This document shows positions 10,661 through 23,962 of a stretch of 64,000 nucleotides of DNA, piece after piece. The stretch lies in the NCBI GenBank assembly GCA_030848705.1, contig CM061238.1, forward strand, positions 27,248,655 through 27,312,654, written 5' to 3'. A model generated the notes under the pieces. That model was not told where the DNA came from. It worked only from the letters and a program-made list of their open reading frames with translations, and searched no databases. This stretch comes from Heracleum sosnowskyi (lineage: Eukaryota > Streptophyta > Magnoliopsida > Apiales > Apiaceae). A program made the position numbers and the translations under genes. Each line of letters starts with the position of its first letter. The stretch's first letter is position 1.

Positions 10661-12017
10661 TTTATTTAAACTCTTTTTCTAAGTTTTCCAGTACACACAG
10701 TACCTGCTTCATTTCTTCCTCTGCAATATTTTCCAACTTCGACTCCTGAACATTCTTGGTTGTTGGAGTTAGCATACCCTGCTTCTGACGGTCTCGCATT
10801 TCCAAATAATCAGATACCCTGCCACATGCTCCAGACTTGCTCGACTGTTTTAATAGTTTACTACATGTCGGTTTCAAAAGCTTAACCCGAGATGAACTTG
10901 TCACTTCCTTCTCAGCTTTCGTACCAGCAGTAGCATTGACCCGCGAACGAGTTTGTGGTCGACTTACCAATTTCCTTTTCTTGGCATTCTTGATTCTCTA
11001 CAATTAAATTATCAAGACTTCAGTACCTAGGTTTACAATTGTTATGTGAGGCTAGGAAAATAAACATTTTCACTGCTTTCATACCTCAGATGTATCATTA
11101 CTGTCATTTTCTTCCTCATTTTCTGGATTGTAATCATCGCATTCCTCCTGAGCCTTCTCTTTTCCATTGCATTTTTGCGCTGCAGGAGCTTTTACACTAC
11201 TAGAAAAACGGTTTAATAGACAACGGCTAAAAACCGATGTCTGGAAAAAATACGGTCGATGTGTATGTGAGTGTAGAGAAAGATCATGACTATAGACATC
11301 GGCTTTTAGCCGATGTATTAGAAGTCTTCAGCACATCAGTTTCTAACCCAAATTTACGACGTCTTTGCACCTCTTTTACATCGGTTTTGTATAAAGATCT
11401 AACATAATTTCCCCTATTTTACATCGGTTTTTTAATAGTTTCATTGTAATTACATCGATTGTTTTGGGAAAATAGTGTGGTTTATAGTTAAACACATCAG
11501 TTTACATATGCACCCAAAAACTCAATCAAACTAAAACACCAAAATAAGAAAACAGTTAACACTTGTCATTACCAAACACCAAATATAACAATCTTAACAC
11601 CAACTAGCATAACCAAAACAATACATCAAGTACCAAACTAGAAATCGTAATTAACTAGCTTACAAACTAATTGTACTTCGACAAGCAAACTAATTGTTCG
11701 ACAATTTCAGTAAGTACAAAATAGCTAAGTCTTGAGCCGCACATCTTCAAGCACTTCAGCTTTACCCGAAAACACATGTTATATAAAAGAACCAATAAGT
11801 ACCTTGTATGAAAATGCAATGACACAAATCTGGGTTAATGCCCTAATCTTAGACCACAGATACGGATCTTAGGGCTTCTGTTTTCAGGCTAAAGCGAATA
11901 TATATAGGATACTTTTCATAATATTAGAATGAAAAAACTTTTATTTAATATATTGGCTTACATTTTGTAAGCACCAACAATGTCAGAAGAATTTTCTGTA
12001 AAAATATATATATTCAC

Positions 12018-12203
12018 TTACATTTTGTAATCCCCAAAGTCTGCCTGGATTTGGGGCCACCCCAACACCCATGATTGTCTAGGCAAAGCCTCGTACTTTT
12101 CTTCATCTTCTGGTTTGTTAATTTCCCTACAAGCTTTGACCCCTACAAGCAGAGCATAGTTTTTATTTGATCTACCATATACAATTGTTAATGTAACAGA
12201 CAA
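12018..12203 (-). other. Possible captured exon inside the non-autonomous CACTA
   Basis: A 61-codon minus-strand frame reads ACREINKPEDEEKYEALPRQ and then SWVLGWPQIQADFGDYK. It runs straight into a GTAAGT-like splice donor at about 12018-12021. Its composition is unlike the surrounding AT-rich filler. I do not recognise the protein. It could be a host exon captured by the transposon or a relic of a transposon gene. Confidence 0.3.
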
Positions 12204-13048
12204 ATAAAACTATGAATTACAGCATATGAAACTTAAGTACAATTTCTGATCAGCATGTTGAAGTGAATAAAATCGATTTCTACTATAAAGAAGGTTAGAT
12301 TGCCGCAACTGTCCACAAAAAACTATGCAGCATAAAAAATAATGAACATGGAGTTAACACAGATCATGTCACCTATTCTAAAATGCAGCATAATTCTCTA
12401 GAAGCAATATATTGGCGTACTTGGGATCTGCCTGTGCAATCCAAACCATCTTTCAATCTTACTGAAAACATGTCTCTAAACTTAATATATTCCACACAAT
12501 CAAGAACTATCTCAATTCAAATCAAGAACACCCCAGATAAAAAAAACCCAAGAACAACAGAAGTGGATTACATGAACATGGCATTTTTATCTATAAAATA
12601 TAAACACTAATCTGAATATCGACAATGAAATAAAAAAAAATTACACACTTGATATATATATGACCAAGCTTACAAACAAGAATAAATATATACGAACAAT
12701 ATACATGTATACATAACACAAAAATTAAAGAATCACTTACTTTCCACATGACCCCAGCTGAAGAATCAACTAATCTGTAAAAAGAGGTTGAATTAAATAT
12801 CAAAAGCTGAAATCTGAAAAGTAATTGAAAACCCACTTACAAATTCAAGCTGATTCAAGCTAGATATTGAAAAGAATCCACCTATTCATGTTTCCTCTTC
12901 GCTTAATTAATAAAAATCGATCGATTTATGCACAAATTAAAATTAGAGTTCGTGAAATTGAAAGTCGGGTTCGTGTAACTGAAGCTAGGGTTTGAAGATG
13001 TTAAATCGGGTCGAGTGAGAGGATTGTGCGAGAGGGTCGTGTGAGAGC

Positions 13049-13395
<347 letters not shown>

Positions 13396-15342
13396 TTTTG
13401 GGGGAGGCCGTGAGATGTATTTTGGGGGAAACGGGGAATGTATTTTGGGGGAGAGCGGGGAAATATAAATTCTAAGGGGGAAATGTTTTTGTTAAAGAGA
13501 GGGAATACATGGCCGCGTGTTTTCATATTTTTAAAAGAATCATAAAGACATCAGTTGTTTTAACATTTGATGTCTTAAAAGACATTTAACATCAATTTTA
13601 GAAATATTGATGTTAAAAAGATTTTTAACATCGGCGGTTTCTTGAATCGATGTTAAAGGGGTGATGTCTATTCTAGTTTTTCTAGTAGTGTTAATTTACC
13701 AACTAACTTCTTAATCCCAAGTTCTTCCAATTTCTGCTCGTTTACTTGAATTTGAGCAATTCTTCCTTCTTCATATTTAGTCAGTCGTGCTGGTTGTCCG
13801 GGCAACTGCAATAAATAAATTATGACTCAAGTGAAACAGGTACAAGGAAAAAATATAAGCAATAATTCACAAGTAATAAGTATGCATGCCAACTCAACTT
13901 GTTTGTTAATTTTAGACTTTAATCCGTATTTGTGTACTAAGTTAAAATCTGGAAAAATATACAATTTGGTGATATATAGTTTGTTAAATTGACTTAATCT
14001 TTTTGGTAATTTTATTTAACAAAGTTAAAATTAACAAATATAATTTTTTTGTTAAAACTAAATCTAATAGGTTCAATTAGGAAGCAAATTATCAAAATTA
14101 TATACTTTTTTATTTATAATTCAATCTTTCATATTAATTAATGAATTAACTGAAAATTTTAAAAGAGAACACATAAACGTACAACACAAACATGCACAAG
14201 TAAAAATTACCTCAGTAATGGAATCATTCTCTTCAGAGCTATCTCCTCCAATTGAATTTTTTTTGCAAGTCGAGTTTCCTTCTAACAGCCCATTTCGCCT
14301 TCACAGCATTTGCATCTTGTTGACTAGTCAACAAATCTTGCGATGATCGTAAATTCATTCTCTTGCCCAATTTAGGTGACTTTCTAGTGAACTTCTGCTT
14401 CTGTTTTTGCTGGAGTTCATGTGTGGTAACATATTTGCGCTTTTGAGGTTTCTTAGTAGAAACTAGTTTCTTTGCTGAAATTGCCTTCTTTGTGGAAACT
14501 TCCTTCTTTGGTGACCCTATACCAATAGTAAAAAAACTCATTATACGTATTGAAATATGCAAAAGACATCAATATTCAATAATTTATATATATACAACCT
14601 TGAATCAGGTTTATCCTCGGCTTTATGACCACGTGTGGCTGCATTTGAACCACCGGCTCAATTTCAGTGTCAACAGTGTTGTCTATATAAAAGTGTATCT
14701 CATCTCCATCTTTGCAGCCTTGTACAAGTTCAATCACCTCCTTCTCAGTGGTAAGTAGCTTCCAACCATTATTATCTTTGATATAGGCACCTCCGATTTC
14801 AGTGAGGGTAAGGTAGTCTTTCACAAACTCCATCAGAACTGTATAAGAAAATTCGTCAGTCTCTACACGGTTTACAATCAAACTGTCTCCACCAAAATAA
14901 GTTGTCCTCCGGAACTCCCCACTATAGTGAAGTCTGACGTTCACCGTTTTTCTTCCATCCTGCAAAAAGTTAAAAGAAACGTCATTCTCTCAAGTTTAAA
15001 CAAAACCAAGCAAAGGCAGTAAACTTAAAGTAAAACATTACAAAACATTAAAAGAGGACAATAAATAAAACCAAGGCAAGCTCATTTCAGTGAAAGAGAA
15101 TAAATTTAACATTTATACAAGCAAAGTCAGGAAACATAAAGTAATACAACAGTACATTAAAACAAGACAATAAATAACATTAAACTAAAAAGTTAAATTA
15201 CATAAAACCAAGAAAAATTCCAAGACAAAGATACTAAATATTATAAATTTAAAGTGCATACAAGTAGTCTAAACATGAAAAAGATACTAAATTGTCCTCT
15301 CTAGTACACATATTAAACAAATAAAGAAGCAAATTTTTTGAC

Positions 15343-17003
15343 TCATTTATCGGGAATGGGAACTCTTGTTGTGGGGATATCATCTCTAAACCAACTGGTT
15401 TCAGCAACTTGAGTTTCTATTCCACGAGCAAAGTCAATATCGTGTAAATGAGAATTGTTGACATCTTCTTCTATCGTATTCAGGTTTCCAGCATCACACC
15501 ACTCTCTCGGCAGTTTCTTAATTACATAATGTACCATCTATTCAGTCGGATCTTCCACATAGAAAACTTGATGCACTTGCGAAGCCAGGACATAAGGATC
15601 AGATTTGTGACATAACCTATTGAAATTTACTCGAGTAAGACCGTATGGATCTTTCTCTTCTTGGTACCAACGACACTTAAACATGACCACTGTAAATTCT
15701 CCCCAATAATCAAGTTCCATGATTTCTTCTATCGATCCGTAGTAGTTGACATCCCCAACTATAGGGTTCTGGTCTCTCGAACTTGCAAAGCTAGTCGTTT
15801 GGGTAGTCAAAAATACGCCACTGTTTTGTGTTGTACATCAAGAATCTCTAGAAGTAGTGTGGAATCGATAATCATTCACTACATAACCAGTAAACCTCTT
15901 AGCTTTTCGATTAGGACCCAATGCAAACACCTCTAATTCTCTTGAAACCTCGTTCATTTTTCCAACCTCTTCTTTCAACCACTTCCATAATTCTTCAGTG
16001 TGTGTATGTGCCCTCTTTTATTTTTTCAAATTTGCATGACTGTCCACTAAAGCTTGATGTTCCCTAAAATAATATGAAGTTAAAACAATCCAGAAAATTA
16101 AAATTCTAAATTGACACTATGCAAAAAATCTTAAAAGCTTGCAGAACTTACTTGATCAACCTCTCTACTTCCTTATTACCCGAATTGAACAAAACGTAGC
16201 GGTGACTTGCATTCCAATCCACATCATTCAAATTGAAAATAATTCCAGCTTTATTCCTTCTTGTTCCGATATGATACTCCACTTGTGATGGACAGTACAT
16301 GGTTTTTTTTGTTGCTTCATCACCACCCAAAAATCTTGAACAGAATGTCACACATTCTTCAGCCAAATAACCTTCTGCAATGGAACCTTCCGGTCTACTT
16401 CTATTGCGAACGTATGATTTCAACTTCCCAAGATACCGTTCTATAGGAAACATATTTCGAAGGTGCTGCGGTCCACCAAGTTCAACTTCTCTGACTAGTT
16501 GAACAAGCAGGTGCACCATTATGTCGAAGAAAGCAAATGGAAAAATCATCTCAAATCGACAAAGCACCTCGACAATTTCTTGTTGCAACTTCTTCAAATC
16601 ATCCAAATTAATAACCTTGCTCCATAGAGCTCTAAGGAACGAACTTAATCTGATCAACGGTAATGCAACCTCAGGTTTTAATGTTTTCTTCAAAGCAAAT
16701 TGTAACATGTAATAGAGTATAAAATGAGTGTCATGCCTCTTATACCCCACTATTTTTCTCTCCTTTGTATGCACATATCGACTAATATTAGAGGCGCAAC
16801 CGTATGGCAGTTTAGCGTTCTTCAAAATTGAACAAAAGATATCCTTCTCTTTCTTCGTCAAGTCAAATATCGTTGCCCTAATTTCAAGGTGTTCCCCATC
16901 TTCACATAGAACAGGATGCAGGGGCTTTCTTATGCCAGCGTCTTCTAAATCTTTACAAGCATTTATATGATCTTTTGTCTTGACACCAATATTAGGTATC
17001 TAG
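15343..17003 (-). pseudogene. CACTA transposase (TNP2-like) C-terminal part, truncated
   Basis: Reading the minus strand from about 16998: a segment VKTKDHINACKDL...AGIRKPLHP, then a DUF4218-type block (16148-16861) with LPYGCASNISRYV, GPQHLRNMFPIERYLG and EGYLAEECVTFCSRF, then a DUF4216-type block (15538-15810) with YYGSIEEIMELDYWGEF, FKCRWY and ASQVHQVFYV, and a tail at 15343-15537. These follow the catalytic domain in plant TNP2-like transposases. The catalytic N-terminal half should lie beyond 17003 but is absent. Several frame breaks occur between blocks, so the gene is dead. Confidence 0.7.
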
Positions 17004-17501
17004 TACCCTAAAGATTATGGTTTTAATCTTGTTGGATATACAGATTCTGATTATGCAGGTAGTGTTGTGGATACAAAGAGTACCTCTGGGAGTTGTCAAT
17101 TCCTAGGAGGTAGATTGATTTCCTGGTATAGCAAGAAACAGCAAACAGTTTCAAATTCAACAGTAGAAGCTGAATATATTGTTGCTGGAAGCTGCTGTGC
17201 TCAGATCTTATGGATAAGGAATCAATTGAAGGACTATGGCTTTGTATTAGACAAAATTCCAATTTTATGTGACAATACAAGTGCCATAGCTATCTCCAAC
17301 AACCCTGTTCAGCACTCGAGAACCAAGCACATTGATATCAGGTATCATTTTATTAGAGAGCGTGTCATGAATGGAACTGTGGAATTATATTTTGTACCCA
17401 CAGAAGAACAAACAACGGATATTTTCACTAAATCTCTTGATGAATCCACATTTACAAGGTTAGTTGGTAAATTGGGTATGTTAAACAGTCTTAGTGATTA
17501 A
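17004..17501 (+). pseudogene. Copia A RNase H fragment
   Basis: This is the C-terminal part of a copia polyprotein, reading in frame from TAC at 17004 (YPKDYGFNLVGYTDSDYAG) to a TAA at 17499-17501. It retains the RNase H acidic residues in YTDSDYAG, VEAEYIVAG and LCDNTSAIA, and the end motif DIFTKSLDESTF. The N-terminal 1000 or so residues of a normal Pol are absent, so it is a truncated relic. It is close in sequence to the same domain of element B (for example HSRTKHIDI, shared by both). Confidence 0.8.
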
Positions 17502-18274
17502 CTGTATCTCTGTTATGTTTGTTCTTAATTAAAATCATTTTCTCCTGCTTATATTAAATGTTAAATATTGCCAATTTTTGTTTGATTAGTAATATGTTAA
17601 TTTAAATGTTCTTGAATAATCTATTTTCTTTAAAAATATTTTTCTCATATTTTTTAAGTGGAGAAATGTATTTTTATTGAAAATTTAATTATTTGGATTC
17701 ATTTAAGTTAGTTTCAGGCTGTATAAATTGTTGTTTGAATTATTCTGCAGGTTTATATTATTTTGTTGCATTTTTTTAATTTTCTACAATTTTCTTATTA
17801 TTATGCATTTTCTGTAAATTCAATGCATTTTCTTTAAATATTATGTTGCTTTATTTAATTCTGGTAGAATCTGTGAATATTAGGTTGTAATTTTTATTTG
17901 CATTTTCTGAACAGTTTTGTTTTTTTGATTAATGAATTATTTCTGTTATTTTTCTTTATTTTTGCTAACAGGTTTTTCTGATTTTTGATTAATTTTGTGT
18001 GTTAGTTTGTAGATAGTCATTCTAGTAGTCATCCCCAGTTAATTAAATTTTAATTAAATAAGATTAGAATTCTTGTTTTTACAAAACTTCTCTTTTCTCT
18101 AGTTTGCTTCTTTATTCTCTAAAGTAAAGAAGTGATGTCATTTTTTTTTGTGCATTATTTTTATTTGGATCAACATAATTCGATTTAATTAATTTCTGAT
18201 ATAAATCTTATTTCTTGGATTTTAATCCCTAAATTGGAATTAATCTAAAATTAACTGAATTATTTTGTGTTAAA
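17502..18274. other. Copia A spacer between pol and post-pol ORF
   Basis: Non-coding, T-rich sequence of about 770 bp. It carries copies of the family motif ATAGTCATYC at 18012-18036. No other feature was seen. Confidence 0.5.
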
Positions 18275-21200
18275 ATGACCCAGAATTTTGAGATCGTTCT
18301 TACTAATTACCATGGCTATTTTGATCCCCTGAAGTGTTTACTTGAACGTTTTAGGCCTTGGATTTCTTTTCTAAATCAACATTCTTGTGTGAATTATGCT
18401 ATTTGTTCCAATGTTGATTTGAAAATTGATCATTTATATTTACTTTGCTCTATTGTTGTTGTTTCTGAAGATTTTTCTACTATCTCATTCAATATTCAGG
18501 ACACACAGTACACAATTACTGAGGAAACATTTTGTAATGTCTTGCAGTTTCCTCAGAACAATTTTGACAGAATGCCCACTGATGATCAATTAACTCAATT
18601 TTTCATCAATATTCACTATCAAGGTCCCCTGAACATGACCAAATTAATCAAGGGGAATCTTGTGTGTGAATGGGATTTATTTTTTGATACCTTGGCTAAG
18701 GTTTTTGGCAATTGCACCAAAAATAACTTTCAGAATATTCCTTATCTTTTACAAGTTATTGGTTATGCAATTGTTTTCAGCAAAAGACTTAATTATGGCC
18801 ACCTTCTCTGGGATATTGTTGTTAGAAGGGTGTTTAATGCTAGAAAAGAATTTGATAGTGGTAGAAAGATTAAATGTTATTATCCTCGTTTTCTATCACT
18901 TGTCATTAATTCATTATTTTCTCAAGAGCATAAAGAATTGTTCAGGAATGGTCGCTTTTTCATTTCTTCGACCACTAACAGAAAGTTCTATCAAAGATTG
19001 CAAACAACCTTCAAGTATGACAATGTTCCAGTTCTCATATCCACATACACGACAAACTTCATCAATTTTCCATCATTTGAACCACCAGTTCTTGAGCAAA
19101 GGATTGTTACAACAGCTGGAACTAAAGAAGTCACTCCACCACCGGTAACAACTTCTATCCCTGGTTCTTCTGGCACTGCTGCTAAAACCCAAGAGGTTGA
19201 TAGGGCTGACCAAGAGTTTGTAGAACCACAAACTCTATCCTCGGTCATAGAGCCAAACACAGAGTCAACTCCTTTTACAAATCAGCCTGAACCAAATCTC
19301 AATGTCAGAAATAGAAGTGATAGTGATGAAGATAACATGAGTGTTCCCACAGCTCTATCTCCACCTCCAAAGAAAAGAAAAACATATAGGGAGATATCTG
19401 TAAGCCCGTCTGTATCCTCTCAACAGGATATGGATTTGGAAATGGCCATTACACAGTCTCTGGAGACATCCTCTCAACAGGGTGAATGTATTGAAATCCA
19501 CCATAGGGCCATACCATTGTAACGGTAGAAGTGCCTTCACAGGCATATGAGGGAAAATTTGATTCTTTGCCCAATCAAATAGAATCATTTCCTCCCCTCC
19601 CAGAGGGAACATCTATGGCTCCCTTAAGGGATTTTCCACTTGTAGTTTACACTGGAGAAAGTAGAAGGCAACTTGGTGAATCTAACACTGAAGCAATTCA
19701 GTTTTCAACTCAAAATGACTTGTTGGATTTCACGAGGGATTGGGAATTGCGAACTCCCATTGCACCACCAATGACCTCTCTTGAAGGGGCTAGGGTGATT
19801 TTTCATGCAGGAACATCAACTCAGAACTTGGACAGACAACTAGTGGTGAGAACTGAGAGTCAAACACAGAGCGATACACAAGCACGTGAGATGAGTGAAA
19901 CACCATTGAGAGAAATTGAAGTGAGTGCACACACTAACACATACATTGCTTCATTATTGGCTCAAATAGCTGGTCTGCAGAAACAAATTCAACAAACCCA
20001 GGCTGAAAAGGAAATTCTAAAAGCACAAGTGGTTGAACGGTCTTCTTCTTCCACCTGTGTAACTAATCAGCTGGGTACTATCAAGGATGAGATTGAAGGA
20101 TTGAAGGTTACTATACTCCCCAAGATGAATGTTATTCAAGAATCCCTAGTGTTAGTGGCTTCAAACATCTTTGATCTCTCAGAGTCAAATTCTTATATAA
20201 CAGAGAGTGTCAAGCAGATTGCTACCATTTCAACTCAAGTGGACTACATTCAGCAGACTGTTGATGAAAATCAGTGGTTTAATGATCAAAGGTTTGCAAA
20301 GATTGAAGGAGGTATGGAGCATCTCAATGAAGGCATGAAGCATCTCTACTACATGATCAAGAACTCACATCAACCCAATGCTGAACAGAAGAAATTCTTT
20401 GAGGGTGATGATGATAATGTCAAGGATGAAGGAGGAAATGGAGGAGAAGGAAGAAGTAAAAAGGAGGATCCTAAGGCTGACAAAGTCAAATCTGTAGAGG
20501 ATTCCTCAACTAAGGGGGAGAATAAGGAGAAGGAGAAGGAAGGAGAGAAGAAGGGAGAAGATGTACAAGGAGGAGCTTCTGGTTCTGGTACTCAGAAGGA
20601 CAAGGGAAAGCTACTTCAAGATGATTTCTACTTCCAAGATGCACTTAATGATGAAGATCTTCAATTATCTGATGGTGAAGACATCTTTGGTGATGAGGAG
20701 ATTGAGAAGGAAGCTGACTTTGATGAATGGGATGATCAAGAGGATCTATTCAACCTTGATCCTGCTTTTGAGGAAGAAATGAAGAAGCGACAGGAAGAGA
20801 TAAGGAGGAAGAAGGATGAGAATGCAAAGGTCTCTCAGATTATATCTGAAAAGCTTCAAATTCAAAAAGCTAAGCATGAAGAGAAACAACGTCTTCATAG
20901 CTTGGAAGTCAAAGACCGGAAGCTGGACATTAGACTGAAGAAGGGAGAGAAATGGTCAAGAGCTAAAGAAATGTTTGCACTCCCTCAGAAAGGATCAAAC
21001 AATGATAAGGAGTTTATCAGCCTTCTTCAGAGTTTTATAACTGTCAATCCAGACAATTCAATTTACATGAAGGCATTACAAGAAGAAATCTTAAGGATTA
21101 CTGCTGGATTTGAAAGAGTCGGAAACTAAATGATCATCTATGTATCTTGTCAAAGCATAGGAACTATCACTATTTCTCTGGAATATTGCTTTGCAAGTAG

Positions 21201-21657
21201 AACATTGTCAAAGATTTGGGTTCTCATGAGCAGAGTGAAAGGAGATTCTTATTTGAATGTACTGCTGCATGAGCAACTCAAAGAGTTTGCTATAAGGGTC
21301 AGTCCTCGGGTTGTTAGTGTTCCATTTGAAGTCAAATTTTACAAGGGAAGAGCACTACAAACATGTGGAGTGGATCCTATTTCTTTAAAGGACTATCCTG
21401 CAATGCATCTGATCAAGCTGGAGAATATGCTAAGGACTACTGGATTTGCTTCAGAAGAAAAGACGGAAGTTGCTGACATTATTCAAGACTATTGCATAGC
21501 CAACATGAAAAGGTATCATCAGTTGAAGAATAGATTGAAGAAAGTCACAACTCTACCAGTCAGACCAACAAATCTTACATCTGAAAGTGATCGAGTCCTA
21601 GACAAAGACTTGCTAGATGCTATGGAGGAAGGAGAAATGAGTGATCATGAATTGTGA
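18275..21657 (+). pseudogene. Copia A post-pol ORF (extra gene), broken into three pieces
   Basis: An N-terminal globular region (18275 to about 18990) contains VCEWDLFFDTLAKVFG and KIKCYYPRFLSL. A low-complexity Ser/Thr/Pro stretch with a PPPKKRKT basic motif (nuclear-signal-like) follows. After a frame change at about 19522-19531 comes a Gln-rich coiled coil (about 19930-20380), then a Lys/Glu-rich acidic region and a charged helix. After an in-frame TAA at 21127-21129 comes a C-terminal segment (to 21657) with VPFEVKFYKG. The N-terminal domain matches those of elements B and C in pattern (EW, F, YFARF positions). Similar plant transposon proteins are known but their role is not established. 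I see no signal peptide or membrane segment that would support an envelope function. Confidence 0.6.
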
Positions 21658-21910
21658 TCACTAGCTCTGTTTTGTAAATGTTATATGTATAGAGCTTAGG
21701 TAAATCAAGATAGGATCAATGTACACATATGTTCAGTCTAGAGGAACATCTATCTTGTATTTATCTTTAATGTTTGAATCTAGAAAATGTTTAATGAAGT
21801 CCAGAACTTTGTTTTATTATTTACTTAGCTTTTAAAGTCTTATTTTTACTTGTTTAATTAGTTGAGTTATCCTCTAGGTATTTGCTTGTTATTCTCTAAC
21901 AAACAAATAG

Positions 21911-21917
21911 GGGAGAT
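21911..21917 (+). other. Polypurine tract of copia A
   Basis: ATAGGGGAGAT immediately precedes the LTR start TGAAAGTC at 21918. It is similar to the tracts of B and C (TTGGGGGAGAT). Confidence 0.65.
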
Positions 21918-23225
21918 TGAAAGTCATATGTATAGGCCTATTTGTTAAAATCGAGGATACAACTTAACTTAAACAAGTTTGTAATAAGTAAGTAATAATT
22001 CAATTGTCACAGTCTCACAAGAATCTCAGAAGATCATATCAGTCAAAAGGATAAAGATTAAAGTCATCCTACATACTTGAAGTAATACTACATTGAAAGA
22101 AGTTCAATTATTTGATCAAGCCTCAATGAACTATTTAAGGAAGTGGATTTATTAAAGTGACAGAGATTTCAGATGTGTGACAGCAAATGTACAGGTTACA
22201 AAGGTTGAACATGTCAGAAGCAGTTAATGGACCACAGCTTAAAGTCAAGATGAAGAACAGACATTAGAGTTAGTCACTTATGAACCAGACAGTACATCAA
22301 GTGTCAACTTCATACAGTGAATATTCTTCATCAAGTTCAAGTGGTTCAAGGATTGGTTATGCTATCTTATAAGAATTTAAATTCTCTTTTAAATTAGTTA
22401 TTAATTAAATTAATTTATGAAATAAATTAATTATTAGAATTAATTTAAAATAGAATCAGAATTAAATTAGAATTACTAAAATAAAATGAACTGTAATGAC
22501 TATCAAGGATAGTCATCCCGGTAGTCATTCCAAGTCATTTTACATTAAAATGAATTGGCCTGATAGTCATCCTAGTTCATTTCACGTAATTCTAAATTAA
22601 TTCACATAAAATAGTCATTCTAGTTAAAAGCATAGTCATTCCAGACTATTTTAATAGTCATTCATGACAATTTTGATAGTCATTCCAAGACAAAAAGAAA
22701 TGCACGTGCAGGCTTGTCAAGTGGATTAACAAGTTGTATTAAGAAGAGAGAAAAGATCAAAACAATGTCTTCGTCACTTAACATTTCATTCTTAAAGTTT
22801 ATGTCAAGAACTTACAACCAACTGCCGTGGACATTTTTATCAGTGAATCATTTCTAGAAATCAAAGTGTTAAATTCAAACTACTAGAAATTATTTACTTG
22901 TAGTGCTTTGACTATCTAGCGGATTTTTATCCCTAGAACGTATCTCGAACTATCGTTCATTGTTATATCTTTTTATTACAAAAATAGATAAATTCATGTC
23001 GAATTTCTTCTAGATTTGTTTTAATTAGTTTGAGATTCAATCTTGTAATCAGTACCATATTTGTAACACATTTCAAGTTTAATATAAGTTATATTTAACT
23101 TAAATTTTGTTTCATTTAATTCCGCCATAATTTGTTCTTAAATTTTTTTATTCTAAAATGAACAAATTTGATAAAACGGTATAGTTTGTATTCAACCCCT
23201 TCTACAAACTTATCCGGACCTAACA
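21918..23225 (+). repeat. Copia A 3' LTR, about 1.3 kb
   Basis: It starts TGAAAGTCAT after the polypurine tract and ends CCTAACA at 23225, following a TTCAACCCCTTCTACAAA block also typical of the end of B-type LTRs. It contains at least seven copies of the family motif ATAGTCATYC at 22509-22693. The 5' LTR is missing, so the boundary and age cannot be tested by comparison. Confidence 0.65.
22509..22693 (+). repeat. ATAGTCATYC motif cluster in LTR A
   Basis: AGTCAT occurs seven times in 185 bp (about 22511, 22523, 22564, 22613, 22634, 22656, 22677), usually as ATAGTCATYC, plus partial forms such as GTTCAT. Two more copies lie in the internal spacer at 18012-18036. Confidence 0.75.
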
Positions 23226-23962
23226 AATCGAAAGAATGTACTTTTAATATTGATGAAAAAATATTATTTGAGAAAACTTTAGTGACTATATCAATGAAAA
23301 AAGCATTTTTAAGCATTTTTATAACAATATAAGCTTAATATATCGGAAGGATGAGTGGCTCAATTATAGCATGGTGGTGGATAACTAGCCTAATAAGATA
23401 TGCGTCTCAAAGATGAATTAATGGTGGTATAGGTATTTTTATAACTTTATATACATATAATAGAAATTATGCTGCAATATTATTAAAACATAAAAGTAAC
23501 ACACAATAATTATTTATAAAAATATCCTGGATAATTTAGAGTTGAAACTATATTTAACTAAGCCTTTTCATTATTCACTGATCTCCTTTAGTAAAGCGAC
23601 AAGTCTGGCGATTAAACTGATAGACGTTTGAGTTTGGAGCAGGTGTTGGATGGTTTTCCGAATAAGTTTGAATTCATATGGCAGAGAAAGGGTGTTGACT
23701 TTTGAATTACAGTAATTAAGTTGACAGATGTAACTGTAAGCAATTGCATGCATGCATGAAAATTTTTACAAAAAAATAGGAGGCATTTAGTGGTTCTTAT
23801 ATGGTCGTAATTATGAACTATATTTTAGGATCACCGAAAGGAATAATAGTCAGACATAACCTTCTACAATTAGAAATTTCCCAAATAGAGGTCAAGTAGG
23901 TTTTAGGCATTTAAAAACTGTACTAATCTTCTTGCCATTCACATTACACATCTGGAGGGAAA
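23226..23962. other. Upstream region of PME gene 2
   Basis: AT-rich, with no supported frame. A TATATTTTA run at about 23819-23828 lies 135-144 bp before the ATG and could be the core promoter, but a TTTAAAAA run nearer the gene is an alternative. The first 20 bp after the copia LTR give no recognisable target duplication. Confidence 0.4.

Larger units (their letters stand above)
17004..23225 (+). mobile_element. Copia element A (Sirevirus-type), 3' half only
   Basis: The fragment begins in the middle of RNase H and continues through a long post-pol coding region and a polypurine tract (ATAGGGGAGAT, ending 21917) to a 3' LTR. Gag, protease, integrase, reverse transcriptase and the 5' LTR are missing. 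The break coincides with the break of the CACTA element at about 17000. The architecture (RNase H, about 770-bp spacer, extra reading frame, LTR) matches elements B and C in this window, but the sequence is diverged. Confidence 0.75.

Noticed and set aside
23342..23440. SINE-like start (GAGTGGCTCAATTATAGCATGG)
   Set aside because: It resembles a box A context but lacks a following box B and any target duplication.
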